Shown here piece after piece: positions 1 through 7,797 of a stretch of 15,921 nt of DNA. This stretch comes from Bacillota bacterium. GTDB taxonomy: Bacteria > Bacillota > Clostridia > Lachnospirales > WQUN01. The stretch is taken from positions 1 to 15,921 of the forward strand of contig WQUN01000040.1 of NCBI GenBank assembly GCA_009782085.1. Direction: 5' to 3'. The position numbers and the translations under genes were made by a program. The notes below the pieces were generated by a model. That model worked only from the letters and a program-made list of their open reading frames with translations. It was not told the DNA's origin and made no database searches. Every line of letters starts with the position of its first letter. The first letter of the stretch is position 1.

Positions 1-1772
1 CCCGCCGCGCCCGCTCCGGGCAGGCCGTCAATATCCCGCAAACCGTAGTAAGCGTCGATATACGCCGGCTTTTTTATCTCCAGCAGCGGCAGCAGCCGCC
101 GCAAAAGCGCCGCGTTCTCCGGGTTCGCGAAGTAATTGGCCACGGAGCGGGAGATGACCCCGCCGAAGCCCCTTACCCCGTCCAGCTCGGCAATCAGTTC
201 CTCCGGGCCGAGGGCCATGATCCGCTCTATGTCGTGCCGGAAGTGATCGCACAGAAGTTTCGCGTTGGCAAGGCCCACCTGCGGGATGCCGAGCGCGTTG
301 ATAAGGTTCGGGAGCGCGGCGGAGCGTGACTTTTCGACGGCCTTCATCAGCTTGCCGAACGACTTCGCGCCGAAGCCGTCCATTTGCGTTATCTCAGCCT
401 CGTACTTCCCGAGGCCGTATATGTCGGCGTAATTCGAGACGAAGCCCCGGCCGATGAACTTTTCCAGCGTCTGCTCCGAAAGGCCCTCGATGTTCATGGC
501 GTCCCTGGAGGCGAAATGCGCCAGCGAACGGAGAAGCTGCGCCGGGCAGTTGGGGTTCGGGCAGCGGAGGAACTCCACCCCCGCCTGGGAGTCCAGCTCC
601 GCCGGCCCGCCGCAGACCGGGCAGCGCTCCGGTATGACGGCCGCGCCGCTTCTGGTGAGGTTCCCGGACACCTGCGGGATGATCATATTGGCCTTGTAGA
701 CCGTGATCCGGTCGCCAACGCCGAGCCCAAGGCCACGCAGGACGCTGACGTTGTGGAGGCTGGCCCGCTCGACGGTCGTGCCCTCGATCTCCACCGGCTC
801 AAAGACGGCCACGGGGTTTATCAGCCCCGTCCGGGACGTGTTCCATTCGATCCCGAGGAGCGTCGTCTCGCTCTCCTCGTCCGCCCACTTGAAGGCGATC
901 GAGTCCCGCGGGAACTTGGAAGTGGAGCCGAGCGACCTGCTGTAGTCCATGCCGTTCATCGTGAGCACGAGGCCGTCGGAGGGCGTGTCGCTCTCCGGGA
1001 TCCTGCTCTCGAACCACTGCACCCATTCATGGATATTATGCCTCGTGACTACTTTGTATTCCACCGTCTCGAAGCCCAGCGACGCGAGCCACCCGAGCTG
1101 GTTCTCCTTTTTGTCGCCGAAGTCCGCGCCGTCGGCGCGAAGGACTGTATAGGCTATATAGCGGACGCCGCGCCCGGCGGCGACCCCGCTGTTAAGCTGG
1201 CGGACCGCGCCGCTGCACAGGTTGCGCGGGTTTTTGTACTTTTCCGCGCCTATTAGCTCCGCGTTGATCCGCTCGAAATCGGAATACGTGATGACGGCTT
1301 CGCCCCTCACGGCAAACGCGCCCTTAAAGCCGACTTTAAGCGGGATGTTTCTGAAAACGCGGGCGTTGTGCGTGACCTCCTCGCCTATGACGCCGTTGCC
1401 GCGGGTCAGCGCCCGGATCATCTCCCCGTTTTCGTAGGTCAGCACGACGGTCAGCCCGTCGAGCTTCCAGGACAGAATGCCCTCCCCGTCCGTCAGGAAG
1501 CTCTCGAGTTTGGAGACGTTCTTCGTCTTGTCCAAAGACAGGAGCGGCGTCTCGTGGGCGACCTTCCGCAGGCCCTCCACGACGCCGAAGCCGACCTTTT
1601 GCGTCGGGCTGCCCGCCAGGACGACGCCGCTCCCGGCCTCCAGGGCCAGCAGCTCGTCGTAGAGCCTGTCGTATTCCAGGTTTGACATTATCTCCGTATC
1701 TTCGTTATAATATGCCCTGGCGGCGTTGTTGAGAAGCTCGACAAGGTCTTTCATGCGGTCGGGGACAGCCAC
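1..1772 (-). CDS. ligA: NAD-dependent DNA ligase LigA, C-terminus beyond the window
   Basis: LigA seals single-strand nicks with 5'-phosphate ends during replication and repair, using NAD+ to adenylate itself. About 590 residues are visible, read right to left; the gene runs off the left edge, so the end of the helix-hairpin-helix region and the BRCT domain are missing (family about 650-670 aa). Visible parts in order: a domain Ia-like N-terminus with EYDRLYDEL; the adenylation motif SWKLDG with nucleotidyl Lys about residue 103; NPRNLCSGAVRQLN, a variant of the usual NAAAGSLRQ; an OB-fold region; a four-Cys zinc finger (CPVC ... CPNPNC); and helix-hairpin-helix segments. I chose the GTG at 1772 because GGAG lies 9 nt upstream; an ATG six codons later has no ribosome site. 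It is divergent from the URO-D/decarboxylase operon and shares its promoter region. Assignment is secure; the start is likely. Confidence 0.95.
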   Translation of the reverse strand, partial: MAVPDRMKDLVELLNNAARAYYNEDTEIMSNLEYDRLYDELLALEAGSGVVLAGSPTQKVGFGVVEGLRKVAHETPLLSLDKTKNVSKLESFLTDGEGILSWKLDGLTVVLTYENGEMIRALTRGNGVIGEEVTHNARVFRNIPLKVGFKGAFAVRGEAVITYSDFERINAELIGAEKYKNPRNLCSGAVRQLNSGVAAGRGVRYIAYTVLRADGADFGDKKENQLGWLASLGFETVEYKVVTRHNIHEWVQWFESRIPESDTPSDGLVLTMNGMDYSRSLGSTSKFPRDSIAFKWADEESETTLLGIEWNTSRTGLINPVAVFEPVEIEGTTVERASLHNVSVLRGLGLGVGDRITVYKANMIIPQVSGNLTRSGAAVIPERCPVCGGPAELDSQAGVEFLRCPNPNCPAQLLRSLAHFASRDAMNIEGLSEQTLEKFIGRGFVSNYADIYGLGKYEAEITQMDGFGAKSFGKLMKAVEKSRSAALPNLINALGIPQVGLANAKLLCDHFRHDIERIMALGPEELIAELDGVRGFGGVISRSVANYFANPENAALLRRLLPLLEIKKPAYIDAYYGLRDIDGLPGAGAA

Positions 1773-1802
1773 GATAATCTACTCCATTGTGCCAGAGTTT
1801 TT

Positions 1803-1838
1803 AAAAAGTATATTAACATAGTACAATAATACTGTAAA
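1803..1838 (-). promoter_or_regulatory. Predicted sigma-A promoter for ligA
   Basis: Read on the minus strand: -35 TTTACA (1838-1833), a 17-nt spacer, and -10 TAATAT (1815-1810), with transcription expected to start near 1803, about 30 nt before the ligA GTG. Both boxes are close to consensus. The -10 overlaps the candidate promoter of the divergent operon, so the two polymerases would compete for the same DNA. Confidence 0.6.
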
Positions 1839-1845
1839 TAGGAGG
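1813..1845 (+). promoter_or_regulatory. Candidate promoter and strong RBS for the URO-D/decarboxylase operon
   Basis: A possible -35 TTAACA (1813-1818) and -10 TAAATA (1835-1840) with a 16-nt spacer lie face to face with the ligA promoter. An alternative -10 is TACAAT at 1822-1827. The ribosome site AGGAGG (1840-1845) with a 6-nt gap fixes the ATG at 1852. The RBS is certain; the promoter call is moderate. Confidence 0.45.
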
Positions 1846-1851
1846 CCAAAC

Positions 1852-2847
1852 ATGGACTTTGCAAAACGAAAGCGGGCCTGGTACGACCTGTACGCCGGCA
1901 AGCGGGACTATACCGTGTGGGTCAATTATAACGGCGAAAAGGGCGACCGCCCGCTGCCGTACCCGGAGAACGGGGAAAAACGCTTCGAATGGGCCCTGAA
2001 CGCCTACAGAAAGGACATGGAGGCCCTGTCCTGGCTGAACGACGACAAGATACCCCCTCTTCGCCCGTACACCGGCACGGAGATCTTCGCGGCGGCTTTC
2101 GGCTGCAAGGTCCATTATCCCGGGGACAACATGCCGTTCGCCCTGCCGCTTATCCGTGACGTATCGGAGTTTCGCGCGCTTAAAACTCCAAGGATCGAGG
2201 ACAGCCGCCTCCTCTCGGAGGTCGTGGAAACGGCCGACAGGCTCCGCGCCGCCGAGCCCGGCGCGATATTCCAGCTCCCCGATATCCAGAGCCCCTTCGA
2301 CATAGCGGCCCTGATCTGGGAAAAGACCGACTTTTTCAGCGCCATGTACGAGGAGCCGGGCGCGGTCAAGGAGCTGACCGCCATGACGGAGGCTTTGCTG
2401 GCCGAATTCCTGGATATGTGGTTCGGCCGCTTCGGAACGGAATTCGTCGCCCACTACCCCGATTACTACATGCCGCGCGGGATAACCCTTTCGGAGGACG
2501 AGGCCGGCTCGATCAGCCCGGGCATGTTCCGGGAGTTCTGCCTTCCCGGCCTTAACCGGCTCTCGGAGCGGTACGGGGCCATAGGGGTGCACTGCTGCGC
2601 CGATTCGGAGCACCAGTGGGAGAATTTCAGGAGCATAAAGAACCTTACCGTTCTTAACCTTGTCCGCCCGGACGACACGCTGGAGAAAGCCTACAGATTT
2701 TTCAGGGACGCCTGCGTGCAGACGCACAACGCCGGATACATTTCCGTATATTATACTCCGCTCGTGCCCGGGACGAGGCGGATCTTCGCGGCGGACGTCA
2801 GTACGAAAGAGGAAGCGGAGGCCGCGCTGCGGGCTAAGGGATACTGA
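1852..2847 (+). CDS. Uroporphyrinogen decarboxylase (URO-D) superfamily protein
   Basis: A 331-aa protein of the URO-D/cobalamin-methyltransferase superfamily (TIM-barrel proteins including HemE, MtaA, MtbA and CmuA). What is visible: a full-length chain, a conserved-looking C-terminal half with GVHCCADSEHQW, whose H-x-C matches the zinc-ligand position of the methyltransferase branch, and no HemE N-terminal signature. I therefore infer a methyl-group transfer or related role rather than heme synthesis, but the substrate cannot be read from sequence. It opens a two-gene operon: its TGA overlaps the ATG of the PLP decarboxylase by one base. No corrinoid protein lies beside it. A second URO-D-fold protein is at 11180-12178, of similar length but clearly divergent. 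Start fixed by AGGAGG 6 nt upstream. Superfamily fairly sure, function unknown. Confidence 0.75.
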   Translation: MDFAKRKRAWYDLYAGKRDYTVWVNYNGEKGDRPLPYPENGEKRFEWALNAYRKDMEALSWLNDDKIPPLRPYTGTEIFAAAFGCKVHYPGDNMPFALPLIRDVSEFRALKTPRIEDSRLLSEVVETADRLRAAEPGAIFQLPDIQSPFDIAALIWEKTDFFSAMYEEPGAVKELTAMTEALLAEFLDMWFGRFGTEFVAHYPDYYMPRGITLSEDEAGSISPGMFREFCLPGLNRLSERYGAIGVHCCADSEHQWENFRSIKNLTVLNLVRPDDTLEKAYRFFRDACVQTHNAGYISVYYTPLVPGTRRIFAADVSTKEEAEAALRAKGY

Positions 2848-4328
2848 TGACGCTGAAAAATCACATTGACGAATACCTGAAAAGAGACATCTACCCCTTC
2901 CACATGCCGGGGCACAAGCGCGGCCCCGTTTTTTCGCCGTGGGCCGCCGGTTTCCTGCGCCGCGACCTGACGGAGATCCCCGGCATGGACAACCTCCGCG
3001 CCCCGTCGGGCGTCCTTCGGGAATTTCAGGAACGGATAGCCTTAATTTACGGGGCGGGCGAGGCCGCCTTCCTCGTGAACGGCGCGACGGCGGGCGTTTT
3101 CGCGGCGGTTATGGCGTCCTGCGGGGACGGGGAGCGCCTCGTCGTCGCCAGGAACAGCCACGGGAGCGTTTTCGGCGCGATGGCCGCCGCCGGCGTGCTG
3201 CCGCGCTACGTCTATCCCGAAACGACCCAGGACGGGCTTGTCGGGTGGATCGCCCCGGACGAGATAAGCCGCGCCCTGGACGAAAACCCGGATTGCCGCG
3301 CCGTGCTGGTCACGAGCCCGACATACGAGGGGGTCGTCTCCGACGTCGCCGGAATCGCCCGCGCCGCCCACGCGCGCGGCGCGGTTCTGATCGTGGACGA
3401 GGCCCACGGCGCGCACTTCCCGTTCCACGAGGCGTTCCCGAGCCCGGCCGTTCGCCTGGGCGCGGACGCGGCCGTCGTCAGCTTTCATAAGACTCTGCCC
3501 TGCCCGTCCCAGTGCGCGGCTTTGCTGTGGAACGGGGCGGAAAACGGGGAGCTTATCCGGCGGTATCTGGCGCTGACGCAGACTTCCAGCCCGTCCTACG
3601 CGTTTATGGCAATAACGGACGAGGTCCTGACGGAGTTGCGCAACCGCGCGGAACACTTTGAAAAATACGTCCGAATGCTGCGCGGCGCCAGGGAACGCCT
3701 GGCCGGGCTTGAAAATCTCCGGCTTTTTACGGGAGAGGCTTCCGGCGGCTCTGCCGGCGCGGATCAGGCGGCCGGATTGTTCGATATAAGCAAGATCACG
3801 ATCCTGACCGGCGGCCTTATGACCGGGGCGGAACTGGAGCGGGAGCTTATCGCGGCAAAAATACAGCCGGAGCTCGCCGGGCGCGGCCACGTCCTGGCGC
3901 TTACCGGCGTGGCGGATACGGAGGCCGGGTTCGGGAGGCTCGCGGACGCGCTGTACGCAACAGACCGGCGTTTGGCAACAGCCGTCCGGGCCGGAGGAAC
4001 CGCACGGGCGCGGACAACAGGCCAAAAGGCCGGGGAAAATCCGCAGATAAATGACGAACGGTTCACGGACGCGGCGGCGGAGACGCCGCCCGCCGCCCCG
4101 CCGTACGCCGGTTTGCCACGCGTCGCCGTGCGCTACAGCCCCAGGCTTGCGCTGCGCATGAAGACCAGGAAAGTGAGCCTCGCCGACAGCTTCGGAGAGG
4201 CGGCCGGCGAGTTTATCGCGCCGTATCCGCCGGGGATACCGGTCCTGGCCCCCGGCGAGGTCATCGACCCGGCGGCGCTAGGGGATTATCTCCGCGGGCG
4301 TGAGACGATTTCTATTATCTGCGATTGA
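2847..4328 (+). CDS. Orn/Lys/Arg decarboxylase-like PLP enzyme (fold type I, YaaO/SpeA group)
   Basis: A PLP-dependent decarboxylase-like enzyme of the group acting on arginine, lysine or ornithine to make polyamine precursors; the substrate is not resolvable here. Seen: N-terminal PFHMPGHKRG, typical of the family; a glycine-rich cofactor region FLVNGATAGVFAAV; VDEAHGAHF with the pyridine-N Asp about residue 184; VSFHKTLP with the Schiff-base Lys about residue 215; and a small C-terminal domain with IAPYPPGIPVLAPGE. At 493 aa it has the usual length. A low-complexity Ala/Gly/Thr/Arg-rich linker at about residues 372-420 looks like a lineage-specific insertion. Translation is probably coupled to the upstream URO-D gene (TGATG overlap, with AAGGGA 5 nt before the ATG). 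In many Firmicutes this gene precedes tmk; here it does not. Confidence 0.85.
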   Translation: MTLKNHIDEYLKRDIYPFHMPGHKRGPVFSPWAAGFLRRDLTEIPGMDNLRAPSGVLREFQERIALIYGAGEAAFLVNGATAGVFAAVMASCGDGERLVVARNSHGSVFGAMAAAGVLPRYVYPETTQDGLVGWIAPDEISRALDENPDCRAVLVTSPTYEGVVSDVAGIARAAHARGAVLIVDEAHGAHFPFHEAFPSPAVRLGADAAVVSFHKTLPCPSQCAALLWNGAENGELIRRYLALTQTSSPSYAFMAITDEVLTELRNRAEHFEKYVRMLRGARERLAGLENLRLFTGEASGGSAGADQAAGLFDISKITILTGGLMTGAELERELIAAKIQPELAGRGHVLALTGVADTEAGFGRLADALYATDRRLATAVRAGGTARARTTGQKAGENPQINDERFTDAAAETPPAAPPYAGLPRVAVRYSPRLALRMKTRKVSLADSFGEAAGEFIAPYPPGIPVLAPGEVIDPAALGDYLRGRETISIICD

Positions 4329-4353
4329 TTTTTCAGCGGTTTTGATGTATTAT
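4325..4353 (+). promoter_or_regulatory. Predicted sigma-A promoter for the small membrane protein gene
   Basis: -35 TTGATT (4325-4330), a 17-nt spacer, and -10 TATTAT (4348-4353). The -35 overlaps the stop codon of the decarboxylase gene, so the next gene can be transcribed independently of that operon. Confidence 0.6.
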
Positions 4354-4388
4354 ACCTATATCGTACTCTTTAGGGGTGGGTGGCGCGT

Positions 4389-4763
4389 ATGGGGAGGATA
4401 GTCCTGAGTTCCGGGGACATAATGCTGGCGGCCGTTCTGGCCTTTTTCATAACCTGGTTCATAACGAACCTTATCGGCGTTTTGCGGGCGTTGTTCAGGG
4501 CGCCGGCGGAGATCGGCTTCAGGGAAAGGGATCTCAGCCGCATTCTGGACAGGTGCTACATGATGTTCCCCCGGGAGGTCATAAATTTCCGCGGCCAGGT
4601 CTATAAGCGGGGCATGACGGTCCGCGTGAAAACGGTCAGGAACAAGATATACGAGGGGCGGCTGATCGGCCTTAACAGCGAGAACGTGCTGTGCGTGCTG
4701 ACCGCCACCAACATCATCGCGCATGAGCTGGACAAGATCGAGGACATGAGCATTTTGGCGTAA
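4389..4763 (+). CDS. Small membrane-anchored protein with a predicted C-terminal beta-barrel domain, unknown function
   Basis: I do not recognise a named family. The product is about 124 aa. Residues 10-31 form one hydrophobic segment (IMLAAVLAFFITWFITNLIG), followed by a basic and amphipathic stretch (RAPAEIGFRERDLSRILDR). The C-terminal 60 residues alternate like a short beta-barrel (RGMTVRVKTVRNKIYEGRL, then IGLNSENVLCVLT), ending in IIAHELDKIEDMSIL. This pattern resembles Sm-like or SH3-like barrels that bind RNA or peptides, but that is inference only. A single N-terminal membrane anchor with a cytoplasmic barrel is the simplest topology. I chose the ATG at 4389, 12 nt after AGGGG; a GTG at 4380 is in frame but sits only 3 nt from that site. 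The gene stands alone between its own promoter and a strong terminator. Confidence 0.7.
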   Translation: MGRIVLSSGDIMLAAVLAFFITWFITNLIGVLRALFRAPAEIGFRERDLSRILDRCYMMFPREVINFRGQVYKRGMTVRVKTVRNKIYEGRLIGLNSENVLCVLTATNIIAHELDKIEDMSILA

Positions 4764-4800
4764 AACCGCCGGATTGGGCGACCATCCGGCGGTTTGTTTT
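4763..4800 (+). terminator. Intrinsic terminator
   Basis: A perfect 12-bp stem (4763-4774 AAACCGCCGGAT with 4784-4795) with a 9-nt loop, followed by GTTTT. It begins at the stop codon of the small membrane protein gene. Confidence 0.85.
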
Positions 4801-4829
4801 CGGCTTTTATTTGACCATTTGATACTTAG

Positions 4830-4936
4830 ACTTCTTCGGAAATTGGCGCTTGTCATTCTGAGCGATGCGAAGAATCTTGATTTTAAGGCCCTTCGCTTCG
4901 CTCGGCTGACAATGAAAAATCAATTTCCGAAGAAGT
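4830..4936. repeat. Palindromic repeat element with 16-bp inverted ends
   Basis: The ends ACTTCTTCGGAAATTG (4830-4845) and its exact reverse complement (4921-4936) enclose a copy of a dispersed palindromic repeat at 4852-4915 (GTCATTCTGAGCGATGCG ... CTTCGCTTCGCTCGG). Other copies of the inner repeat are at 5037-5063, 12297-12360 and 12831-12886. Downstream, CCTTATTTCCGGCCAACACC (4945-4964) recurs with two changes at 12793-12812. Short reading frames across this stretch are not convincing genes, so 4801-5112 is repeat-rich non-coding DNA. Confidence 0.75.
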
Positions 4937-5036
4937 TTATTCGACCTTATTTCCGGCCAACACCTTGTTTTTTTTTACTCTTTTTTGGGGAACCCTATCA
5001 CTACAACGAACAGTGTACCTATAACAGCTAAAACAT

Positions 5037-5063
5037 AAGATTCTTCGCTGCGCTCAGAATGAC
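5037..5063. repeat. Half copy of the dispersed GTCATTCTGAGCG repeat
   Basis: AAGATTCTTCGCTGCGCTC followed by AGAATGAC is the reverse complement of the repeat arm seen at 4852. Only one arm is present. It lies about 50 nt upstream of the sensor kinase gene, between it and any promoter further upstream. Confidence 0.65.
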
Positions 5064-5118
5064 AAATAGGGGGTTATAAAGGTTACTTATTGTATCCCCC
5101 CTCGAAAGGGCAATGACA

Positions 5119-7644
5119 ATGATCCGTTCAATGATGCGTAAAATCGGCGCGAAACGCGCGCTGTACGCGCAGATACTGTTTACGGCGCTGGCGTTTTTGA
5201 TAATGGTCGTCCTGAGCTATCGCTTCACGAGCGACATGGTGCACGGCTATCTGGCAAACAACACCAAAAGCGTACTGCTGTTCGAGCAGGCCAAGATCAA
5301 GGCCGACCTCAAGGAGCCGGAAGCGACGCTCGGTTGTTTTTCCCAGTCCGTGCGCGGCATGATCCTGCGGGGCAGAAACACGGAGCAGCTGCAGAACTAT
5401 GTCGACGATATCACCGAATACATGATGTCCAACGCTTACAGTATGCTGAACCTGAACGGGGAGAACGGATATTTGGAAACGCTCCCGGAGGGGCCCGCCT
5501 ATCTTAACGGTATCGGTTGGGACCCCCCGGACGATTTTGTGCCGCAGGAACGTCCGTGGTTCAAAGCGGCGGTGGAAGCCGGCGGCGATATAGCCGAAAC
5601 GGAGCCGTATGTGGACGCGTTTACCGGCGAGGTGGTTTTCACGTACGCGCGCGCGCTTTATGACGCCGGGGGCCGCCGGCTGGGGGTAGTCTGCAACGAC
5701 GTGCTGCTCAACGATATAGGCAAAAACGTGGTGGAAACGTCTCTGGCGCCCGGCGGCTACGGTATGCTCATAAGCCGGGACATGGTGATGCTGGCCCATC
5801 CGAACCGGGACTTTGTCGGCATAAACGTGCGCGATTTAGGGAGCCCCATATCCGAGCTGGCGGACGAGTTGCTGGACAAAGGGGAAATTTCCGAGAGAAC
5901 GATTTTAAGCTATAAAGACGAGGAATCCGTCGCTTTTTTCGGGAGGCTTGCGAACGGCTGGTATCTGGGGTTCATGACGCCGAAAGGCCCTTACTATAAG
6001 AGTGTTGCAAACATGGCCATCACCCTCAGCATACTCGGGGCGGCGCTCGCCTCCGCGCTTATCGCGATATTGGTGCGCATCTACGCGGCAAAGAGCCGCG
6101 CCGACGCGCAGAGCAGGCAAAAGAGCATCTTTCTCGCGAACATGAGCCACGAGATCAGGACGCCTATGAACGCGATAGTCGGAATGGCCGCGATCGGAAA
6201 ATCCGCCGCGAGCGCCGAGCGCAAGGATTACTGCTTCGCGAAGATCGAGGACGCGTCCAAGCACCTGCACGGCGTTATCAACGACATTTTGGACATGTCC
6301 AAGATCGAGGCCGGCAAATTCGAGCTTTCAAATGTGGAGTTCAATTTCGAGAAGATGCTCCAGCGGGTCGTGAACGTCATAAGATTCCGGGCCGACGCAA
6401 AAAAACAAAAGCTCACGGTGCATATCGGAAAAGACATTCCTGCTTCCCTGATCGGGGATGACCAGCGGCTGTCGCAGATAATCACGAACCTGATGGGCAA
6501 CGCCGTAAAATTCACGCCCGAGAACGGCTCCGTAAGCCTGGACGCGCGGTTTTTGGGCGAGGAGGACGGCGTGTGCGAGATCGAGATAGCCGTGACCGAC
6601 ACCGGCATCGGCATAACCCCGGAACAGCAGGCGCACCTGTTCAACGCCTTTCAGCAGGCCGATTCCGACACGTCGCGCAAATTCGGTGGGACCGGCCTCG
6701 GCCTGGCTATCTCCAGGAACATCGTCGGCCTGATGGGCGGAAAGATTTGGGTCGAGTCCGCGGCCGGCAAGGGCTCCAGATTCGCGTTTACGATACGGGT
6801 AAAACGGGGGGCGGAACAGAAAAACACTTTGCCGGGCGTAAACTGGGGCAACGTGCGCATCCTCGCGGTGGACGACGACCCGGACGTCCTGTCGTTTTTC
6901 GAGGAAACGGCCCAAGGGTTCAACATACACTGCGACACCGCCTCAAACGCCGAGGAGGCGATCCGCAGGATTGAGACGGACGGAGCGTACAATTTCTATT
7001 TCGTCGACTGGAAAATGCCCGGCACGGACGGGGTGGCCCTGACAAACGCTCTGAGATCCATGTCGCCGGCGGCGCGCAAATCCGTCGTGGTCATGATCTC
7101 GGCCGCCGAGTTGAGCGACGTCGAAGACGAGGCGCAAAAGTCCGGTGTGGACAAGTTCATGGCCAAGCCCCTTTTCCCGTCCTCCATAGCGGACATTATC
7201 AGCGAATCCATCGGCGCGGCGCGCCAGCCCGAGGATAAGGAACCGGACGCCGCCGGCATTTTCGAGGGCCGGCGCCTGCTCCTGGCGGACGACGTGGAGA
7301 TCAACCGGGAGATAGTCGCGACCATGCTGGAACCGACAGGCATAGGCATAGACTGCGCGGAAAACGGCGCGGAGGCCGTGAGGCTTTTCGCAGAGACGCC
7401 CGGGAAATACGACGTGATTTTCATGGACGTGCAGATGCCGGAAATGGACGGCTACGAGGCGACGCGCCGAATCAGGGCGCTCGACGCCCCGAACGCCAAA
7501 AAGATACCGATAGTCGCTATGACGGCGAACGTCTTTAAGGAGGACGTGGAAAAAAGCCTGGAAGCCGGCATGGACAGCCATATCGGGAAGCCGCTGAATT
7601 TCGAGGAGGTCCTGAATCTGCTGAGGGCCTATATCGGATGCTGA
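5119..7644 (+). CDS. Hybrid sensor histidine kinase with dCache sensor and two receiver domains
   Basis: A membrane-bound hybrid kinase of about 840 aa (numbering from the in-frame ATG at 5113). Domains in order: membrane segment 18-37; periplasmic or extracellular dCache-like sensor about 45-295 with RPWF (147-150) and YVDAFTGEVVFTYA, a fold that binds small ligands; membrane segment 301-322; HisKA with SHEIRTPMN (phospho-His 346); HATPase with N-box NLMGN and GTGLGLAI; receiver 1 about 580-700 (ILAVDDD, phospho-Asp 632 in FVDWKMPG, KP pair); receiver 2 about 718-843 (LLLADDVEINRE, phospho-Asp 772 in FMDVQMPEMDG, KP pair). No HPt or DNA-binding output domain is visible, so a separate HPt protein or regulator is inferred. 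AAAGGG lies 8 nt before the ATG at 5119 and only 2 nt before the ATG at 5113, so 5119 is preferred. It appears monocistronic. The 3' end sits in a tandem duplication. Confidence 0.92.
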   Translation: MIRSMMRKIGAKRALYAQILFTALAFLIMVVLSYRFTSDMVHGYLANNTKSVLLFEQAKIKADLKEPEATLGCFSQSVRGMILRGRNTEQLQNYVDDITEYMMSNAYSMLNLNGENGYLETLPEGPAYLNGIGWDPPDDFVPQERPWFKAAVEAGGDIAETEPYVDAFTGEVVFTYARALYDAGGRRLGVVCNDVLLNDIGKNVVETSLAPGGYGMLISRDMVMLAHPNRDFVGINVRDLGSPISELADELLDKGEISERTILSYKDEESVAFFGRLANGWYLGFMTPKGPYYKSVANMAITLSILGAALASALIAILVRIYAAKSRADAQSRQKSIFLANMSHEIRTPMNAIVGMAAIGKSAASAERKDYCFAKIEDASKHLHGVINDILDMSKIEAGKFELSNVEFNFEKMLQRVVNVIRFRADAKKQKLTVHIGKDIPASLIGDDQRLSQIITNLMGNAVKFTPENGSVSLDARFLGEEDGVCEIEIAVTDTGIGITPEQQAHLFNAFQQADSDTSRKFGGTGLGLAISRNIVGLMGGKIWVESAAGKGSRFAFTIRVKRGAEQKNTLPGVNWGNVRILAVDDDPDVLSFFEETAQGFNIHCDTASNAEEAIRRIETDGAYNFYFVDWKMPGTDGVALTNALRSMSPAARKSVVVMISAAELSDVEDEAQKSGVDKFMAKPLFPSSIADIISESIGAARQPEDKEPDAAGIFEGRRLLLADDVEINREIVATMLEPTGIGIDCAENGAEAVRLFAETPGKYDVIFMDVQMPEMDGYEATRRIRALDAPNAKKIPIVAMTANVFKEDVEKSLEAGMDSHIGKPLNFEEVLNLLRAYIGC

Positions 7645-7683
7645 AACATTTGCCGGCCTATATCGGATGCTGAAACTTTTGCC
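7626..7683. repeat. 29-bp tandem duplication across the kinase stop codon
   Basis: Units 7626-7654 and 7655-7683 differ by one base (A or T in the AAACWTTTGCC part). The first unit encodes the last residues and the stop codon of the sensor kinase; the second lies wholly in the intergenic region. This looks like a recent slippage or duplication event. Confidence 0.85.
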
Positions 7684-7727
7684 GGCGACGCCGGTCAATA
7701 CGAATCTTGTGAATTTTGCATGTTTTC

Positions 7728-7746
7728 GGGCGAACGCAGTTCGCCC
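7728..7746. repeat. Short GGGCGAAC/GTTCGCCC hairpin
   Basis: GGGCGAAC (7728-7735), loop GCA, GTTCGCCC (7739-7746), followed by CTAC. It resembles a reduced member of the intergenic hairpin families in this genome that carry GTAGGG/CCCTAC ends. Confidence 0.5.
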
Positions 7747-7797
7747 CTACGAGCGACGGTCGTTCATTGCATATTTGTATATTCATGCGTTGTCGTG

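Noticed and set aside
384..1256. Long plus-strand frame of 290 codons
   Set aside because: Antisense shadow of ligA, whose motifs (KLDG, zinc finger, HhH) are unambiguous on the minus strand.
1813..2727. Long minus-strand frame of 304 codons
   Set aside because: Antisense of the URO-D gene; low-complexity Arg/Val/Gly-rich translation typical of GC-rich shadow frames.
3042..4025. Minus-strand frame of 327 codons
   Set aside because: Antisense of the PLP decarboxylase, which has all cofactor motifs.
4774..5031. Plus-strand frame of 85 codons
   Set aside because: Runs through a terminator arm and palindromic repeats; no ribosome site and no protein-like pattern.
5076..5100. Promoter directly upstream of the sensor kinase
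   Set aside because: TTATAA and TATTGT-like boxes exist, but no pair has acceptable spacing and match, so I do not call it.
7731..7743. CGAAC-GCA-GTTCG resembling a LexA box
   Set aside because: The spacing is 3 nt where the Gram-positive LexA site needs 4, and it is part of a hairpin repeat far from recN.
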